From CAMLOF01 sp041913045 (lineage in GTDB: Bacteria; Pseudomonadota; Gammaproteobacteria; Burkholderiales; Burkholderiaceae_C), in NCBI GenBank assembly GCA_041913045.1, contig JAYSGB010000004.1, positions 62,001-126,000 of the forward strand: DNA of 64,000 bases, written 5' to 3'. The notes below the pieces were generated by a model. It ran no database searches and was not told the DNA's origin. It saw only the letters and a program-made list of their open reading frames with translations. Positions 8,752 to 17,965 of this stretch are shown here, one piece after another. The position numbers were made by a program, and so were the translations under genes. Every line of letters begins with the position of its first letter. Position 1 is the first letter of the stretch.

Positions 8752-9750
8752 ATGAGTGATAACGACGGCGTACAGGACGCAGCCATCTTTCTGATGTCGC
8801 TGGGTGAAGAGGAAGCGGCAGAGGTCTTCAAGCACCTCTCGCCCAAGGAAGTCCAACGCCTGGGCGAAACCATTGCGCGCATGCGGGCCGTCTCCAAAGA
8901 AAAGGTCGACGATGTGCTGGTGCGCTTCACCAGCGAGGCGGCGTCGCAGAGCCTGCTGGTGTCTGACACCGACAACTACGTGCGCGCGGTGCTGCGCCGT
9001 GCCCTGGGGGAAGACAAGGCTTCGCTGCTGATCGACCGCATCCTGCAGGGCGGGGACGTTTCGGGCATTGAAAGCCTGAAATGGATGGACCCGAACTCGG
9101 TGGCAGAACTGCTGCGCAACGAGCACCCGCAGATTCTGGCTGCCATCCTCGTCCACCTGGACCAGGACCATGCTGCCAGCATTCTCAAGCAGTTCACCGA
9201 GCGCACGCGCAACGAGGTGATGCTGCGCATTGCCACGCTGGAAGGCATCCAGCCCACCGCGCTCAAAGACCTGAACGAAGCGCTCTACCAAGTGCTCGCT
9301 GGCGGCGACAAGATCCGCAAGAGCTCCCTGGGTGGTGTGCAGACGGCTGCCGAGATCATCAACCTTCTGGGCACGAGCCTGGAAACCAGCGTGGTCGACT
9401 CCATCCGCGAGAACGACCCCGATCTGGCTCAGCGCATCATGGACAAGATGTTCACCTTCGAGGACCTCCTCAAGCTGGACAACAAGGCCATCCAGATGGT
9501 GCTCAAGGAAGTGGCTTCGGACGCGCTGGTCATTGCCCTCAAGGGCGCCAGCGCAGAACTGCGCGAGAAAATCCTCGCCAACATGTCCAGCAGGGCTGCC
9601 GAAGCCCTGCGGGAAGACCTGGAGTCTCGTGGCCCTGTGCGCTTGTCCGAGGTGGAGGCGCAGCAGAAAGACATCCTGAAGATCGTGCGCCGTCTGTCCG
9701 ACGAAGGACAGATCGTTCTGGGCGGAGGCGGAGATGACGCCTTCGTCTAA
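8752..9750 (+). CDS. fliG: Flagellar motor switch protein FliG
   Basis: A 332-residue FliG of standard length, the rotor protein that contacts the stator and sets torque and rotation direction. The middle-domain motif NEHPQILAAILVHLDQ (EHPQ) is present near residues 122-137, and the C-terminal torque helix region contains KGASAELREKILANMSSRAAEALREDLE with the expected charged residues. It follows fliF by 19 bases and overlaps fliH by 17 bases. Confidence 0.97.
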   Translation: MSDNDGVQDAAIFLMSLGEEEAAEVFKHLSPKEVQRLGETIARMRAVSKEKVDDVLVRFTSEAASQSLLVSDTDNYVRAVLRRALGEDKASLLIDRILQGGDVSGIESLKWMDPNSVAELLRNEHPQILAAILVHLDQDHAASILKQFTERTRNEVMLRIATLEGIQPTALKDLNEALYQVLAGGDKIRKSSLGGVQTAAEIINLLGTSLETSVVDSIRENDPDLAQRIMDKMFTFEDLLKLDNKAIQMVLKEVASDALVIALKGASAELREKILANMSSRAAEALREDLESRGPVRLSEVEAQQKDILKIVRRLSDEGQIVLGGGGDDAFV

Positions 9751-10441
9751 CAAAACCAACCCCTACCAGCGCTTCATCCCCCGGGAGGAAGTGCAGGAGG
9801 TTTCCGCCTGGCAGTTCGACGCCATGGACGCCGATGCCAAGCCAGCGGCGGAACCCGTGCCAGACGTCCCGCCCGCCCCCCCGGCGGAACAGCTGGATGA
9901 ACTGCGCCAACAAGCCTATGCCGAAGGCTTTGAGCATGGCAGGCAGGCAGGCATCAAGGAAACCCAGGATGCACTGGCCGCCCCGCTCAAGCAGCAGGCC
10001 CGCGACGAGGCACAGCGCCTTGCCCTGCTGTTCAAGAACACCCAGGCGGAACTTGGCCGTCTGGAAGATGCGTTGTCAGCGCAGATGCTGGAGCTGGCCT
10101 GCGACTTGGCGCGCCAGGTACTGCGCCGCGAGTTGAGCCAACCACTGGACGCCATACGGCCCGTGGTTCAGGAAGCACTCGCTTTGGCCGTTGAAGACAA
10201 CATGCCTGCCACCTTGCGCCTGCATCCAAGCGATCTGGCACTGGTCCAGGCCGACATGGGCCCTGCCCTGGAAGCGCAGAACGTGCGCGTGGTGCCAGAC
10301 GTGACCCTCACGCCCGGCGGCTGTGTGGTGGAAAGCGTGCAAGGCGCGGTAGATGGCACCGTGGAACGCCGCTGGGCGCGCGCGGTGGCCAACCTGGGGC
10401 TGGACCGCCCTTGGACACCCGGGGAGCAGGCCGATGTCTGA
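9734..10441 (+). CDS. fliH: Flagellar assembly protein FliH
   Basis: A 235-residue FliH, the peripheral stator-like regulator of the FliI export ATPase. It has an acidic/proline-rich N-terminus, the glycine-spaced helix beginning QAYAEGFEHGRQAGIKE, and a C-terminal domain resembling V-ATPase subunit E (ELACDLARQVLRREL, VVPDVTLTPGGCVVESVQGAVDGTV). The start inside the end of fliG gives a 17-base overlap; the stop overlaps the fliI start. Confidence 0.95.
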   Translation: MTPSSNKTNPYQRFIPREEVQEVSAWQFDAMDADAKPAAEPVPDVPPAPPAEQLDELRQQAYAEGFEHGRQAGIKETQDALAAPLKQQARDEAQRLALLFKNTQAELGRLEDALSAQMLELACDLARQVLRRELSQPLDAIRPVVQEALALAVEDNMPATLRLHPSDLALVQADMGPALEAQNVRVVPDVTLTPGGCVVESVQGAVDGTVERRWARAVANLGLDRPWTPGEQADV

Positions 10442-11909
10442 CTCACCCAAACGCTGGGAACAGTTTCTGGCTGTGAGCCGCCAGGCTGCCAGCCAGCACA
10501 CACCCCTGGAAAGCAGCGGCAAGCTCACCCGCCTGGCAGGCCTGGTGCTGGAAGCACGCGGCGTGAAGGCGCCAGTAGGTTCGCAATGCGTGATCGACCA
10601 GCCGCAGGACCCTGACACTGCCGTGCTGGCCGAGGTGGTGGGATTTGCCAACGAACGCGCCTACCTCATGCCTGCGGGCGAGGTACAAGGTCTTTCCAGC
10701 GGCGCCCGGGTGCGCCCCCTGGCTCCCTATCGCCCCCAACCCAGGCTGGGCCAGGCCCCCAAGCCCATTCTCCCCAACGACCGTGGTGTGCTAAGGCTGC
10801 CTTTGGGTGCAGGGTTGCTCGGCCGGGTAGTCGATGCTTACGGGCACCCCCTGGACCATCAAGGGCCGCTCACGCACATTGAGGTAGAGCCACTGGAGCG
10901 CGCGCCCATCAACTCCATGGACCGCGCCCCGGTGCGCCAACCGCTGGACACGGGCGTGCGAGCCATCAACGCGCTGCTCACTGTGGGGCGCGGCCAGCGC
11001 ATTGGCCTGTTCGCCGGTTCTGGCGTGGGCAAGAGTGTGCTGCTGGGCATGATGGCCCGCTTCACCAAGGCCGATGTCATCGTCGTCGGGCTCATTGGCG
11101 AACGTGGCCGCGAAGTCAAAGAATTCATCGAAGACATTCTGGGTGCCGAAGGCCTGCAACGCGCCGTGGTGGTGGCTGCGCCAGCAGATTCCCCGCCGCT
11201 CGTCCGCATGCAAGGCGCCAACTACGCCACGGCCATTGCCGAGCATTTCCGCGATGACGGACTGGACGTGCTCCTGCTCATGGATTCGCTCAGTCGCTAC
11301 GCCATGGCACAGCGTGAAATCGCCCTGGCCATTGGCGAGCCGCCCGCCACCAAGGGCTACCCGCCCAGCTGCTTTGCCAAACTGCCACAGTTGGTGGAAC
11401 GCAGCGGCAACGGCCCTGAAGGGCACGGCTCCATCACCGCGTTCTACACCGTGCTGTCCGAAGGTGACGACCAGCAAGACCCCATTGCCGACGCCGCGCG
11501 CGCCATTCTGGACGGCCACATAGTCCTCTCGCGTTCCATGGCAGAGTCGGGCATCTACCCCGCCATCGACGTCGAGGCCTCAGCCTCGCGCGTCATGCAC
11601 AACGTGGTCACGCCCCGGCACTACGAACTGTCGCGCCGCTACCGGCAAGCCTACTCGCGCTACCAGAAGAGCCGCGACCTCATTCAGCTGGGCGCCTACG
11701 TGGCAGGCAGCGATCCCGAGACGGACCGCGCCATCATGCTGTTCCCTGCCCTGCAGAAGTTCCTCATGCAGGACATGCGCGAGCAGGCGCCCTTCGACGA
11801 CAGCGTTGCCTACCTGGCCAAGGCCCTGGGCGAAGAAGCCGAGCCTGCCAGCACCACCCAGCGTGGCAGCGCCCGCGCCGCCGCCGGCCAAGGGGGTGAC
11901 AGGCGATGA
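10434..11909 (+). CDS. fliI: Flagellum-specific export ATPase FliI
   Basis: A 491-residue FliI, the F1-beta-like ATPase that energises flagellar type III export. The Walker A is GLFAGSGVGKSVLLG, Walker B is DVLLLMDSLSRYAMAQREI, and the family motif PPATKGYPPSCFAKLP is present. The ATG at 10434 overlaps the fliH stop by 8 bases; an in-frame start at 10353 would overlap fliH by 89 bases and adds non-family sequence. The C-terminus carries a short Ala/Arg-rich tail. Confidence 0.96.
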   Translation: MSDSPKRWEQFLAVSRQAASQHTPLESSGKLTRLAGLVLEARGVKAPVGSQCVIDQPQDPDTAVLAEVVGFANERAYLMPAGEVQGLSSGARVRPLAPYRPQPRLGQAPKPILPNDRGVLRLPLGAGLLGRVVDAYGHPLDHQGPLTHIEVEPLERAPINSMDRAPVRQPLDTGVRAINALLTVGRGQRIGLFAGSGVGKSVLLGMMARFTKADVIVVGLIGERGREVKEFIEDILGAEGLQRAVVVAAPADSPPLVRMQGANYATAIAEHFRDDGLDVLLLMDSLSRYAMAQREIALAIGEPPATKGYPPSCFAKLPQLVERSGNGPEGHGSITAFYTVLSEGDDQQDPIADAARAILDGHIVLSRSMAESGIYPAIDVEASASRVMHNVVTPRHYELSRRYRQAYSRYQKSRDLIQLGAYVAGSDPETDRAIMLFPALQKFLMQDMREQAPFDDSVAYLAKALGEEAEPASTTQRGSARAAAGQGGDRR

Positions 11910-12373
11910 ACAAGCCCACCCAACTTACCACCGTGCTGGAAGTCTGCACCCAGCGCCGCGACGAAGCGCTGCAGGCGCTGGGGCAGGCGCAGCGTGAATT
12001 GCAGCAAGCCCAGCAGCAGATGCTGCAACTGCAGGGTTACACCGCCGAGTCAATACAGCGCTGGTCGCAGCGGGCCACACAAGGCATCAGCGTGACGCTG
12101 CTGCGCACGCAACACCAGTTCCTGGACAAGCTGGACAACGCCGTCGCTTTCCAGAACGGTGTGCTGCAACGGTTGCAGCTGCAGGTAGAGCATTGCCAGC
12201 AGCAAGTCATTCACGCCGAGCGCGAACTCGCCAGCCTGCAAAAGTACGCCGAACGCAAAGAAAAAGCCTGGCAACACCAGTTGCAACGGCAGGAACAAAA
12301 AAGCAACGATGAAATGGCCGCCAACCTGCACCGCCAGAACACGGCAGCCACACCTTGGAAGCAAAGCTCATGA
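11906..12373 (+). CDS. fliJ: Flagellar export protein FliJ
   Basis: A 155-residue coiled-coil protein rich in Gln and charged residues (QAQRELQQAQQQMLQLQGY, LASLQKYAERKEKAWQHQLQ). FliJ fits in the centre of the FliI ring and contacts FlhA. Start and stop overlap fliI and fliK by ATGA junctions. Confidence 0.9.
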   Translation: MNKPTQLTTVLEVCTQRRDEALQALGQAQRELQQAQQQMLQLQGYTAESIQRWSQRATQGISVTLLRTQHQFLDKLDNAVAFQNGVLQRLQLQVEHCQQQVIHAERELASLQKYAERKEKAWQHQLQRQEQKSNDEMAANLHRQNTAATPWKQSS

Positions 12374-13638
12374 AAGCAGAACACGCCACCACCACGCGCC
12401 AGGAGTACCAGCTCATCCAACGCAACGCAGTGGCCCAGCGTGCCCAGCAATCGCAGACCAGCCAGGCAGCTTCTGCGGCAGACCTGTTCGCACAGATGCT
12501 GCAAGACAACCTCGACCCCGGCAAGGACTCTGCCTTGCAGGACGAGCTTGCAGCGGCCGTTGACGCGCCATTGCTGGAAGACCCCACGCTCGCCGGCCTC
12601 GTTCCGCCGCAAGGCAAAGACGCGCGCAAGTCTGCCGAAGAACCCGCGATTGCTGCGAACCTGTTCAATCCACTGGCCGGGCTGCAAATCGGGCTGCCCT
12701 CCGAGGCCATCACCACCGAAGATCAGGCCTTGAACGCCACCCTCGCCAGGGCGCAAGATACCGTGTCCGGGCAGCCAGCAGGCAAGGGCCTGGCGAACAG
12801 AGCCGACAAAGGCGGCAAGGCCCAAAACCCCAACGCTGCCTTGTCCGCCACACGCGCCGTCCCGGCATCGGCGGAAGATGCCTCGGGCAAGGCCACGCCT
12901 GCCACTCCCGCCACACCCAGCGCGCAAAGCCTGCAATCCTCGGCGCAAGCGCTGCAAGGTGCTAGCAACGGAGAGTCCGCTGGCACTCACCGCACCGGCT
13001 CCAACGTCGAATCGAGCGAATCCGCTACCGCACCGACGTTCGCGGTGGTAGCGTCGACAAGCAGTGCTCCGCGCGGCGACAGCAACTCACCGTCCAGCAG
13101 TTCTGGCTCCGATCTGGGCACAGGCGCTGCGTCATCCCCAGACAACAACACCAGCGCTGCATCCGGGCCAGACGCAGCACCTGCGGAAAGCTTCGCCGAA
13201 CGCATGGACCAAGCCATGCAGGAAGCTTTTGATTCCCTCGGCGCTCAAGTCAGCGTCTGGGCCTCTCAAAACACAAAACGGGCGGCCATGCGGTTGGACG
13301 CTGGACTGCGCGATGCGCTGGAAGTGGACGTGACGCTCAAAGACCGCCAAGCCCACATCCACTTCCGTACCGACGATGCCCAGGCGCGCGAAACCATTCG
13401 CGCCCAGGCACAAACCATCCTGTCAGATCTGCTGGCACGCCAGGGCATGGACCTGGGCAGCGTATCTGTGGGAACTCAGGGCGGTGACGCAAACGGACGG
13501 TCGCCCGGACAATCAGAAAGCTCACAAGGCTGGCGCGGCCTGCACCGCGCGCTGGACCGCGTGGGCGGCAGCGAGGCCACCGAACAGGCCGTGCAAATTC
13601 GACCGCGCAGCCAGCGGGCCCTGGACCTGTACGCCTGA
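12370..13638 (+). CDS. fliK: Flagellar hook-length control protein FliK
   Basis: A 422-residue FliK, the molecular ruler that sets hook length and switches export specificity. The long middle region is Ala/Ser/Pro/Gln-rich and presumably disordered. The conserved C-terminal globular domain includes LRDALEVDVTLKDRQAHIHF and ARETIRAQAQTILSDLLA. The ATG at 12370 overlaps the fliJ stop (ATGA). It ends the fliF operon and is followed by a strong terminator. Confidence 0.9.
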   Translation: MKAEHATTTRQEYQLIQRNAVAQRAQQSQTSQAASAADLFAQMLQDNLDPGKDSALQDELAAAVDAPLLEDPTLAGLVPPQGKDARKSAEEPAIAANLFNPLAGLQIGLPSEAITTEDQALNATLARAQDTVSGQPAGKGLANRADKGGKAQNPNAALSATRAVPASAEDASGKATPATPATPSAQSLQSSAQALQGASNGESAGTHRTGSNVESSESATAPTFAVVASTSSAPRGDSNSPSSSSGSDLGTGAASSPDNNTSAASGPDAAPAESFAERMDQAMQEAFDSLGAQVSVWASQNTKRAAMRLDAGLRDALEVDVTLKDRQAHIHFRTDDAQARETIRAQAQTILSDLLARQGMDLGSVSVGTQGGDANGRSPGQSESSQGWRGLHRALDRVGGSEATEQAVQIRPRSQRALDLYA

Positions 13639-13656
13639 CAACCGCCTCACAGCAGA

Positions 13657-13684
13657 AAAGCCGGGACTAGCCCCGGCTTTTTTT
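13657..13684 (+). terminator. Intrinsic terminator after fliK
   Basis: AAAGCCGGG (13657-13665), a 6-base loop, CCCGGCTTT (13672-13680), then TTTT to 13684. A 9-bp stem with a U-tract. Confidence 0.9.
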
Positions 13685-13685
13685 A

Positions 13686-13715
13686 CTTTAGGCAGTCAAC
13701 GTGGTCGCCATAATC
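13686..13715 (+). promoter_or_regulatory. Candidate fliL operon promoter CTTTAG-N17-CATAATC
   Basis: CTTTAG at 13686-13691, 17 bases, CATAATC at 13709-13715, starting 6 bases after the terminator stem, exactly as at fliF. The fliL ATG is at 13791. Confidence 0.55.
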
Positions 13716-13790
13716 GCCATGACAGAATAACGTTCCTGGCATACCGCCACCGTCCAGACAACGTTCTACTCCGAAACAAAGGCAACATCC

Positions 13791-14309
13791 ATGGCCGCCA
13801 AGCCCGCTGCAGGCGCAGAAAACGCCAAACCCAAAAGCAAGAAGATGCTGATCATCATCGTCGCCGTGCTGGTGCTCGCACTGGTTGGCGCAGGCGCGGC
13901 ATTCTTTCTGCTGAAGAAGGGCAGCGCCGAAGACGAGGAAGGCGGTGCCGATACCCACGAACCCGTCAAGAGCAGCAAGCCCAAGACGCCGCCGCAATTC
14001 ATGCCGCTTGAAAACCTGGTCGTCAACCTGGCAGACGAAGGTGGCATCCGCTATGCGCAGGTCGGCATCACCCTGCAGGTGGCAGATCAGCCCACAGCTG
14101 ACCGCATCAAATCCTTCATGCCATCCGTTCGCAGCGGCGTGTTGATGCTGGTTTCATCACGCAAGGCTGACGAGCTTCTGCGCCCTGAAGGCAAGGAAAA
14201 GCTTGCCACCGACATCCTTCAACTGGTACGCGAAACCACGGGCACGGCCGTGGCGCGCGGCGACAGCCCCGTGGAAGCGGTGCTGTTCTCCAGCCTGATC
14301 GTGCAGTAA
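13791..14309 (+). CDS. fliL: Flagellar basal body-associated protein FliL
   Basis: A 172-residue single-pass inner membrane protein with a Lys-rich cytoplasmic start, a membrane helix (MLIIIVAVLVLALVGAGAAFFLL, about residues 17-39), an acidic linker, then the periplasmic domain (FMPLENLVVNLADEGGIRYAQVGI). FliL encircles or stabilises the stator units. First gene of fliLMNOPQR. Confidence 0.94.
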   Translation: MAAKPAAGAENAKPKSKKMLIIIVAVLVLALVGAGAAFFLLKKGSAEDEEGGADTHEPVKSSKPKTPPQFMPLENLVVNLADEGGIRYAQVGITLQVADQPTADRIKSFMPSVRSGVLMLVSSRKADELLRPEGKEKLATDILQLVRETTGTAVARGDSPVEAVLFSSLIVQ

Positions 14310-14337
14310 GCCTAGCTGCCCTCCAGGAGACACGACC

Positions 14338-15342
14338 ATGAGCGACGCCTTTCTCTCACAAGACGAGATTGATGCCCTGCTCGAGGGTGTCACCGGCGAG
14401 AGCCAGAAGCTGGCCAAGGACGAGGTACCCAGTGGCGGCATACGCAGCTACGACCTATCCAGCCAGGAACGCATCGTGCGTGGGCGCATGCCCACCATGG
14501 AGGTCATCAATGAACGCTTCGCGCGCAACTTGCGCGTGGGCTTGTTCAACTTTATTCGTCGAAGCCCGGAAATCTCGGTCGGCCCGGTGCAGGTACAAAA
14601 ATACAGCATGTTCCTGCGCGAGTTGGTGGTGCCCACCAACTTCAACATCATGGCCGTGCGCCCCCTGCGTGGCAGCGGCCTGATCGTTTGCGAACCCACC
14701 CTGCTTTTCGGCGTGATCGACAGCCTCTTCGGCGGCACCGGCAAGTTCCACACCCGTATCGAAGGTCGCGACTTCTCCCCCACCGAACAACGCGTCATCA
14801 ACCGCATGGTGGAAGTGGTCTCGGAAGAATACAAAAAGGCCTGGAAGGGCGTGTATCCCCTGGAGCTGGCCTACCAGCGCTCCGAGATGCAGCCCCAGTT
14901 TGCCAACATCGCCACACCCAGCGAAATCATCGTAAGCACCAGCTTCACGCTGGAGATTGGCGACATCACCGGCTCTCTGCACCTGTGCATCCCATACTCC
15001 ACGCTGGAGCCCATCCGCGACGTGCTCTATTCCACGCTGCAGGGTGACTCCATCGAGGTGGACCGCCGCTGGGTCAAGCTGCTCAGCAACGAAATCCAGG
15101 CGGCCGAGGTGGAACTCGTGGCAGAACTGGCCACCACCGACGCCACCATCGAACAGCTGCTGGCCATGAAGGTGGGCGATTTCATCGAGCTGGAACGTGA
15201 ACGCGTGATTCCCGTGAAGGTTGACAGCGTGCCCGTGATGGAGTGTGAATACGGCACCCACAACGGCAAATACGCACTCAAGGTGGTTCAAACCTTGCGC
15301 AGCCCGGACAAGTCCTGGCATGGAGCCAACTATGACAAGTGA
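14338..15342 (+). CDS. fliM: Flagellar motor switch protein FliM
   Basis: A 334-residue FliM, the C-ring protein that receives CheY-P. The N-terminal peptide FLSQDEIDALLEGVTGE is the canonical CheY-P docking site. The middle CheC-like domain includes GRMPTMEVINERFARNLR and GSGLIVCEPTLLFGVIDSLFGG, followed by the C-terminal SpoA domain. AGGAGA precedes the ATG. The stop overlaps the start of fliN. Confidence 0.97.
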   Translation: MSDAFLSQDEIDALLEGVTGESQKLAKDEVPSGGIRSYDLSSQERIVRGRMPTMEVINERFARNLRVGLFNFIRRSPEISVGPVQVQKYSMFLRELVVPTNFNIMAVRPLRGSGLIVCEPTLLFGVIDSLFGGTGKFHTRIEGRDFSPTEQRVINRMVEVVSEEYKKAWKGVYPLELAYQRSEMQPQFANIATPSEIIVSTSFTLEIGDITGSLHLCIPYSTLEPIRDVLYSTLQGDSIEVDRRWVKLLSNEIQAAEVELVAELATTDATIEQLLAMKVGDFIELERERVIPVKVDSVPVMECEYGTHNGKYALKVVQTLRSPDKSWHGANYDK

Positions 15343-15745
15343 AAACGACACCCCCAACGACGAAGCCATCGCAGACGATTGGGCTCAGGCACTGCAAGAG
15401 CAGGCCGCCACGGAGAAGTCACAGGACTTCGCCGCAGGCGCGCCGCACTTTGACGGCGAACCCCCGCCGCCCACTGGCAACAACGACATCAGCATGGTGT
15501 TGGACATCCCGGTTCAACTGTCGGTGGAGCTGGGCCGCACCAAGGTTCCCATCAAGTACATCCTCCAACTCGCCCAGGGCTCCATCGTCGAGCTGGACGC
15601 GCTGGCCGGTGAACCCATGGACGTGCTGGTCAACGGCTACCTCATCGCCCAAGGCGAAGTGGTGGTCGTCAACGAGAAGTTCGGCATCCGCCTGACCGAC
15701 ATCGTCACCCCGTCTGAGCGGCTACGCCGCCTGAGCAAACACTGA
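15332..15745 (+). CDS. fliN: Flagellar motor switch protein FliN
   Basis: A 137-residue FliN. The C-terminal SpoA domain is clear: LDIPVQLSVELGRTKVPIKYI, then GEPMDVLVNGYLIAQGEVVVV and FGIRLTDIVTPSERLRRL. An N-terminal acidic extension of about 45 residues precedes it. The start at 15332 lies within the last codons of fliM (11-base overlap); upstream in-frame codons would extend deep into fliM. Confidence 0.96.
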   Translation: MTSENDTPNDEAIADDWAQALQEQAATEKSQDFAAGAPHFDGEPPPPTGNNDISMVLDIPVQLSVELGRTKVPIKYILQLAQGSIVELDALAGEPMDVLVNGYLIAQGEVVVVNEKFGIRLTDIVTPSERLRRLSKH

Positions 15746-15755
15746 CCCCCTCACC

Positions 15756-16121
15756 ATGAGCGACTCCTACATGGCTTATGCCCCAGTTCTGGGGCTGCTC
15801 GTGCTGCTGGTGCTGCTTGCCTGGGGCGTGCAGTGGATCAAGCGCCGTGTCACCCCGGCGGGCACGGGCCTGGGCGCCGAGATGCGCGTTGTTTCGCAAA
15901 TCATGCTCGGCCCGCAGCAGCGCGTGGTGGTCGTCGAGGTGAACGGCCCGAGCGGCCCGGTTCAGCTCACGCTGGGCGTCACACCCCAGCACGTGCGCAC
16001 GCTCCACACGGCCACACTGCCGCGAGATGCGTCTGCTACCTCCGCTGCAGCAGCAGGCAACACCAACTACAAAGAAGTCGCGGCCGCCCTCAAAAAGCCC
16101 GCGCCGGAGACCGCTGCATGA
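15756..16121 (+). CDS. fliO: Flagellar biosynthetic protein FliO
   Basis: A 121-residue protein with one N-terminal membrane helix (APVLGLLVLLVLLAWGVQWI) and the FliO cytoplasmic motif MRVVSQIMLGPQQRVVVVEV followed by LTLGVTPQHVRTLHT. FliO assists FliP ring assembly. Its stop overlaps the fliP start (ATGA at 16118-16121). Confidence 0.9.
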   Translation: MSDSYMAYAPVLGLLVLLVLLAWGVQWIKRRVTPAGTGLGAEMRVVSQIMLGPQQRVVVVEVNGPSGPVQLTLGVTPQHVRTLHTATLPRDASATSAAAAGNTNYKEVAAALKKPAPETAA

Positions 16122-16876
16122 CCACCAAGCGCTGGCTTGCCGGGTTGACGCTGGGCCTGTCGCTCGGCGCCGTCGCCTGGGCGCAAGCACCCGCTGGCGG
16201 CGGCGCGCAACTGCCTCTCATCATCGGGCAAGGGCCGGGCGGCACTAGCTACTCGGTGCCCATCCAGACCCTGCTCTTCTTCACCGCGCTGTCGTTCCTG
16301 CCTGCGGTGCTGCTGATGATGACGTCCTTCACCCGCATCGTCATCGTGCTTTCGTTGATGCGCCAGGCCCTGGGCACCCAGCAGGCGCCGCCCAACCAGG
16401 TCATCGTCGGCCTTTCGCTGTTCCTCACCCTGTTCGTCATGGGCCCCACGCTGGACAAGGTGTATCAAGACGCCTACAAACCCTACACCGAAAACGCCAT
16501 CACCTTCGACCAGGCGCTTGAGCGTGGCGAAGTACCCATGCGGTCCTTCATGCTCAAGCAGACGCGCCAATCCGACTTCCAGCTCTTCGCCAACCTGGCC
16601 AAGCTGCCCCCCGAAACCACCGCAGAAACTGCGCCCATGCGCGTTCTGGTGCCTGCCTTCGTCATCAGCGAACTCAAAACGGCCTTCCAGATCGGTTTCA
16701 TGATCTTCATCCCCTTCCTGGTGATCGACATGGTCGTGGCCAGCGTGCTCATGTCGCTGGGCATGATGATGCTGTCGCCCGTGCTGGTGGCGCTGCCCTT
16801 CAAGCTCATGCTCTTCGTGCTGGCCGACGGCTGGAACCTGCTGATCGGCTCGCTCGCCGCGAGCTTCTCAACCTAG
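16118..16876 (+). CDS. fliP: Flagellar export gate protein FliP
   Basis: A 252-residue FliP, a core component of the export gate. A cleavable signal peptide (residues 1-23, ending AVAWAQA) is followed by four membrane helices with family motifs FLPAVLLMMTSFTRIVIVLSL, AFVISELKTAFQIGF and SLGMMMLSPVLVALPFK. The start at 16118 was chosen because it begins the signal peptide and couples to fliO. Confidence 0.96.
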   Translation: MTTKRWLAGLTLGLSLGAVAWAQAPAGGGAQLPLIIGQGPGGTSYSVPIQTLLFFTALSFLPAVLLMMTSFTRIVIVLSLMRQALGTQQAPPNQVIVGLSLFLTLFVMGPTLDKVYQDAYKPYTENAITFDQALERGEVPMRSFMLKQTRQSDFQLFANLAKLPPETTAETAPMRVLVPAFVISELKTAFQIGFMIFIPFLVIDMVVASVLMSLGMMMLSPVLVALPFKLMLFVLADGWNLLIGSLAASFST

Positions 16877-16892
16877 CCCTCAAGGTGACACC

Positions 16893-17162
16893 GTGAACCC
16901 TCAAGACGCTCTCACCATCGGCCAGAACGCATTGTTCATGCTGCTGACCGTGGCCGCCCCCGTGCTGGGCACCGTGCTTGTCGTGGGCCTGGTCATCAGC
17001 CTCTTCCAGGCGCTCACGCAGATCAACGAAGCCACCCTGTCGTTCGTGCCCAAGCTGCTGGCGGCCGTGGCTGTGTTTGCCGTCGCCGGACCGTGGATGC
17101 TGACCACGCTGGTGGAATTCATCCGCCGCACGCTCCTGGCCATTCCCGATTACGCCGTCTGA
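16893..17162 (+). CDS. fliQ: Flagellar export gate protein FliQ
   Basis: An 89-residue, two-helix FliQ that packs around FliP/FliR in the export gate. Motifs are VVGLVISLFQALTQINEATLSFVPKL and the C-terminal WMLTTLVEFIRRTLLAIP. The start is GTG at 16893, preceded by AAGGTGA. Confidence 0.95.
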   Translation: MNPQDALTIGQNALFMLLTVAAPVLGTVLVVGLVISLFQALTQINEATLSFVPKLLAAVAVFAVAGPWMLTTLVEFIRRTLLAIPDYAV

Positions 17163-17170
17163 ACCCCGCC

Positions 17171-17950
17171 ATGGACGGCCCCATGGTCACATTCACCGAG
17201 GCCCAGTTGATGGCCTGGGTGTCGCCCCTGTTCTGGCCGTTCCTGCGCGTGCTGGCGGTGTTTGCCAGCGCACCCATCTTTTCTTCGCGCTCCGTGCCTA
17301 CGCGCACAAAGGTTGGGCTGGCCTTCGTCATTGCCCTGTGCCTGCAACCGGCCTTGCCTGATCAACCCATCGTGTCGCTCAACGGCCCACAGGCCCTAGG
17401 TGCGGTGCTGCAGCAAATCATCATCGGCGTGTCCATAGGTTTGGCGGTACGCATCGTCTTCGGTGCAGTGGAAATGGCTGGCGAAATCGTCGGTCTGCAG
17501 ATGGGCCTGAACTTTGCAGGCTTCTTCGACCCCACAACCAACTCCCAGGCCAGCACCGTGGGCCGCTTCTTCGGCAACATCGCCATGCTGCTCTTCGTCA
17601 TCCTCAACGGGCACCTGCTGTTGATTCAAGCCGTGGCGGCCAGCTTCCAGACCTTCCCGGTGGGCGAAGGCGCCATGGACGCCGTGCGAACTCTTCGCCT
17701 GCACGAACTCGGCGGCATCATCTTTCAGTATGGGCTGTGGATCGCCCTGCCCATGATCGGCATGCTGCTCTTCGTCAACGTGGTCATGGGCATCATTTCC
17801 CGCATCGCACCGCAAATGAACGTGTTCGCCATCGGCTTTCCGCTGACGCTGTCGGTGGGCCTCATCGGCATAGCGGCTACGCTGCCCCTCATGGACCGGC
17901 CGGTGATCAATCTCATCCGCGTCGTCAGTGAACTGTTCGTGGGCGGCTGA
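17171..17950 (+). CDS. fliR: Flagellar export gate protein FliR
   Basis: A 259-residue polytopic FliR. Family motifs are FLRVLAVFASAPIFSSRSVPTRTK, GEIVGLQMGLNFAGFFDP and IALPMIGMLLFVNVVMGIISRIAPQMNVF. Start 17171 or 17183 are both possible; neither has a strong ribosome binding site, and 17171 is closest to the fliQ stop. It is the last gene of the fliL operon; flhB and flhA are not in this window. Confidence 0.93.
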   Translation: MDGPMVTFTEAQLMAWVSPLFWPFLRVLAVFASAPIFSSRSVPTRTKVGLAFVIALCLQPALPDQPIVSLNGPQALGAVLQQIIIGVSIGLAVRIVFGAVEMAGEIVGLQMGLNFAGFFDPTTNSQASTVGRFFGNIAMLLFVILNGHLLLIQAVAASFQTFPVGEGAMDAVRTLRLHELGGIIFQYGLWIALPMIGMLLFVNVVMGIISRIAPQMNVFAIGFPLTLSVGLIGIAATLPLMDRPVINLIRVVSELFVGG

Positions 17951-17965
17951 AGATCACAAGCCTCT

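Noticed and set aside
7089..8975. 628-codon open frame antisense to fliF
   Set aside because: Shadow of fliF/fliG codon bias, low-complexity translation with no domain.
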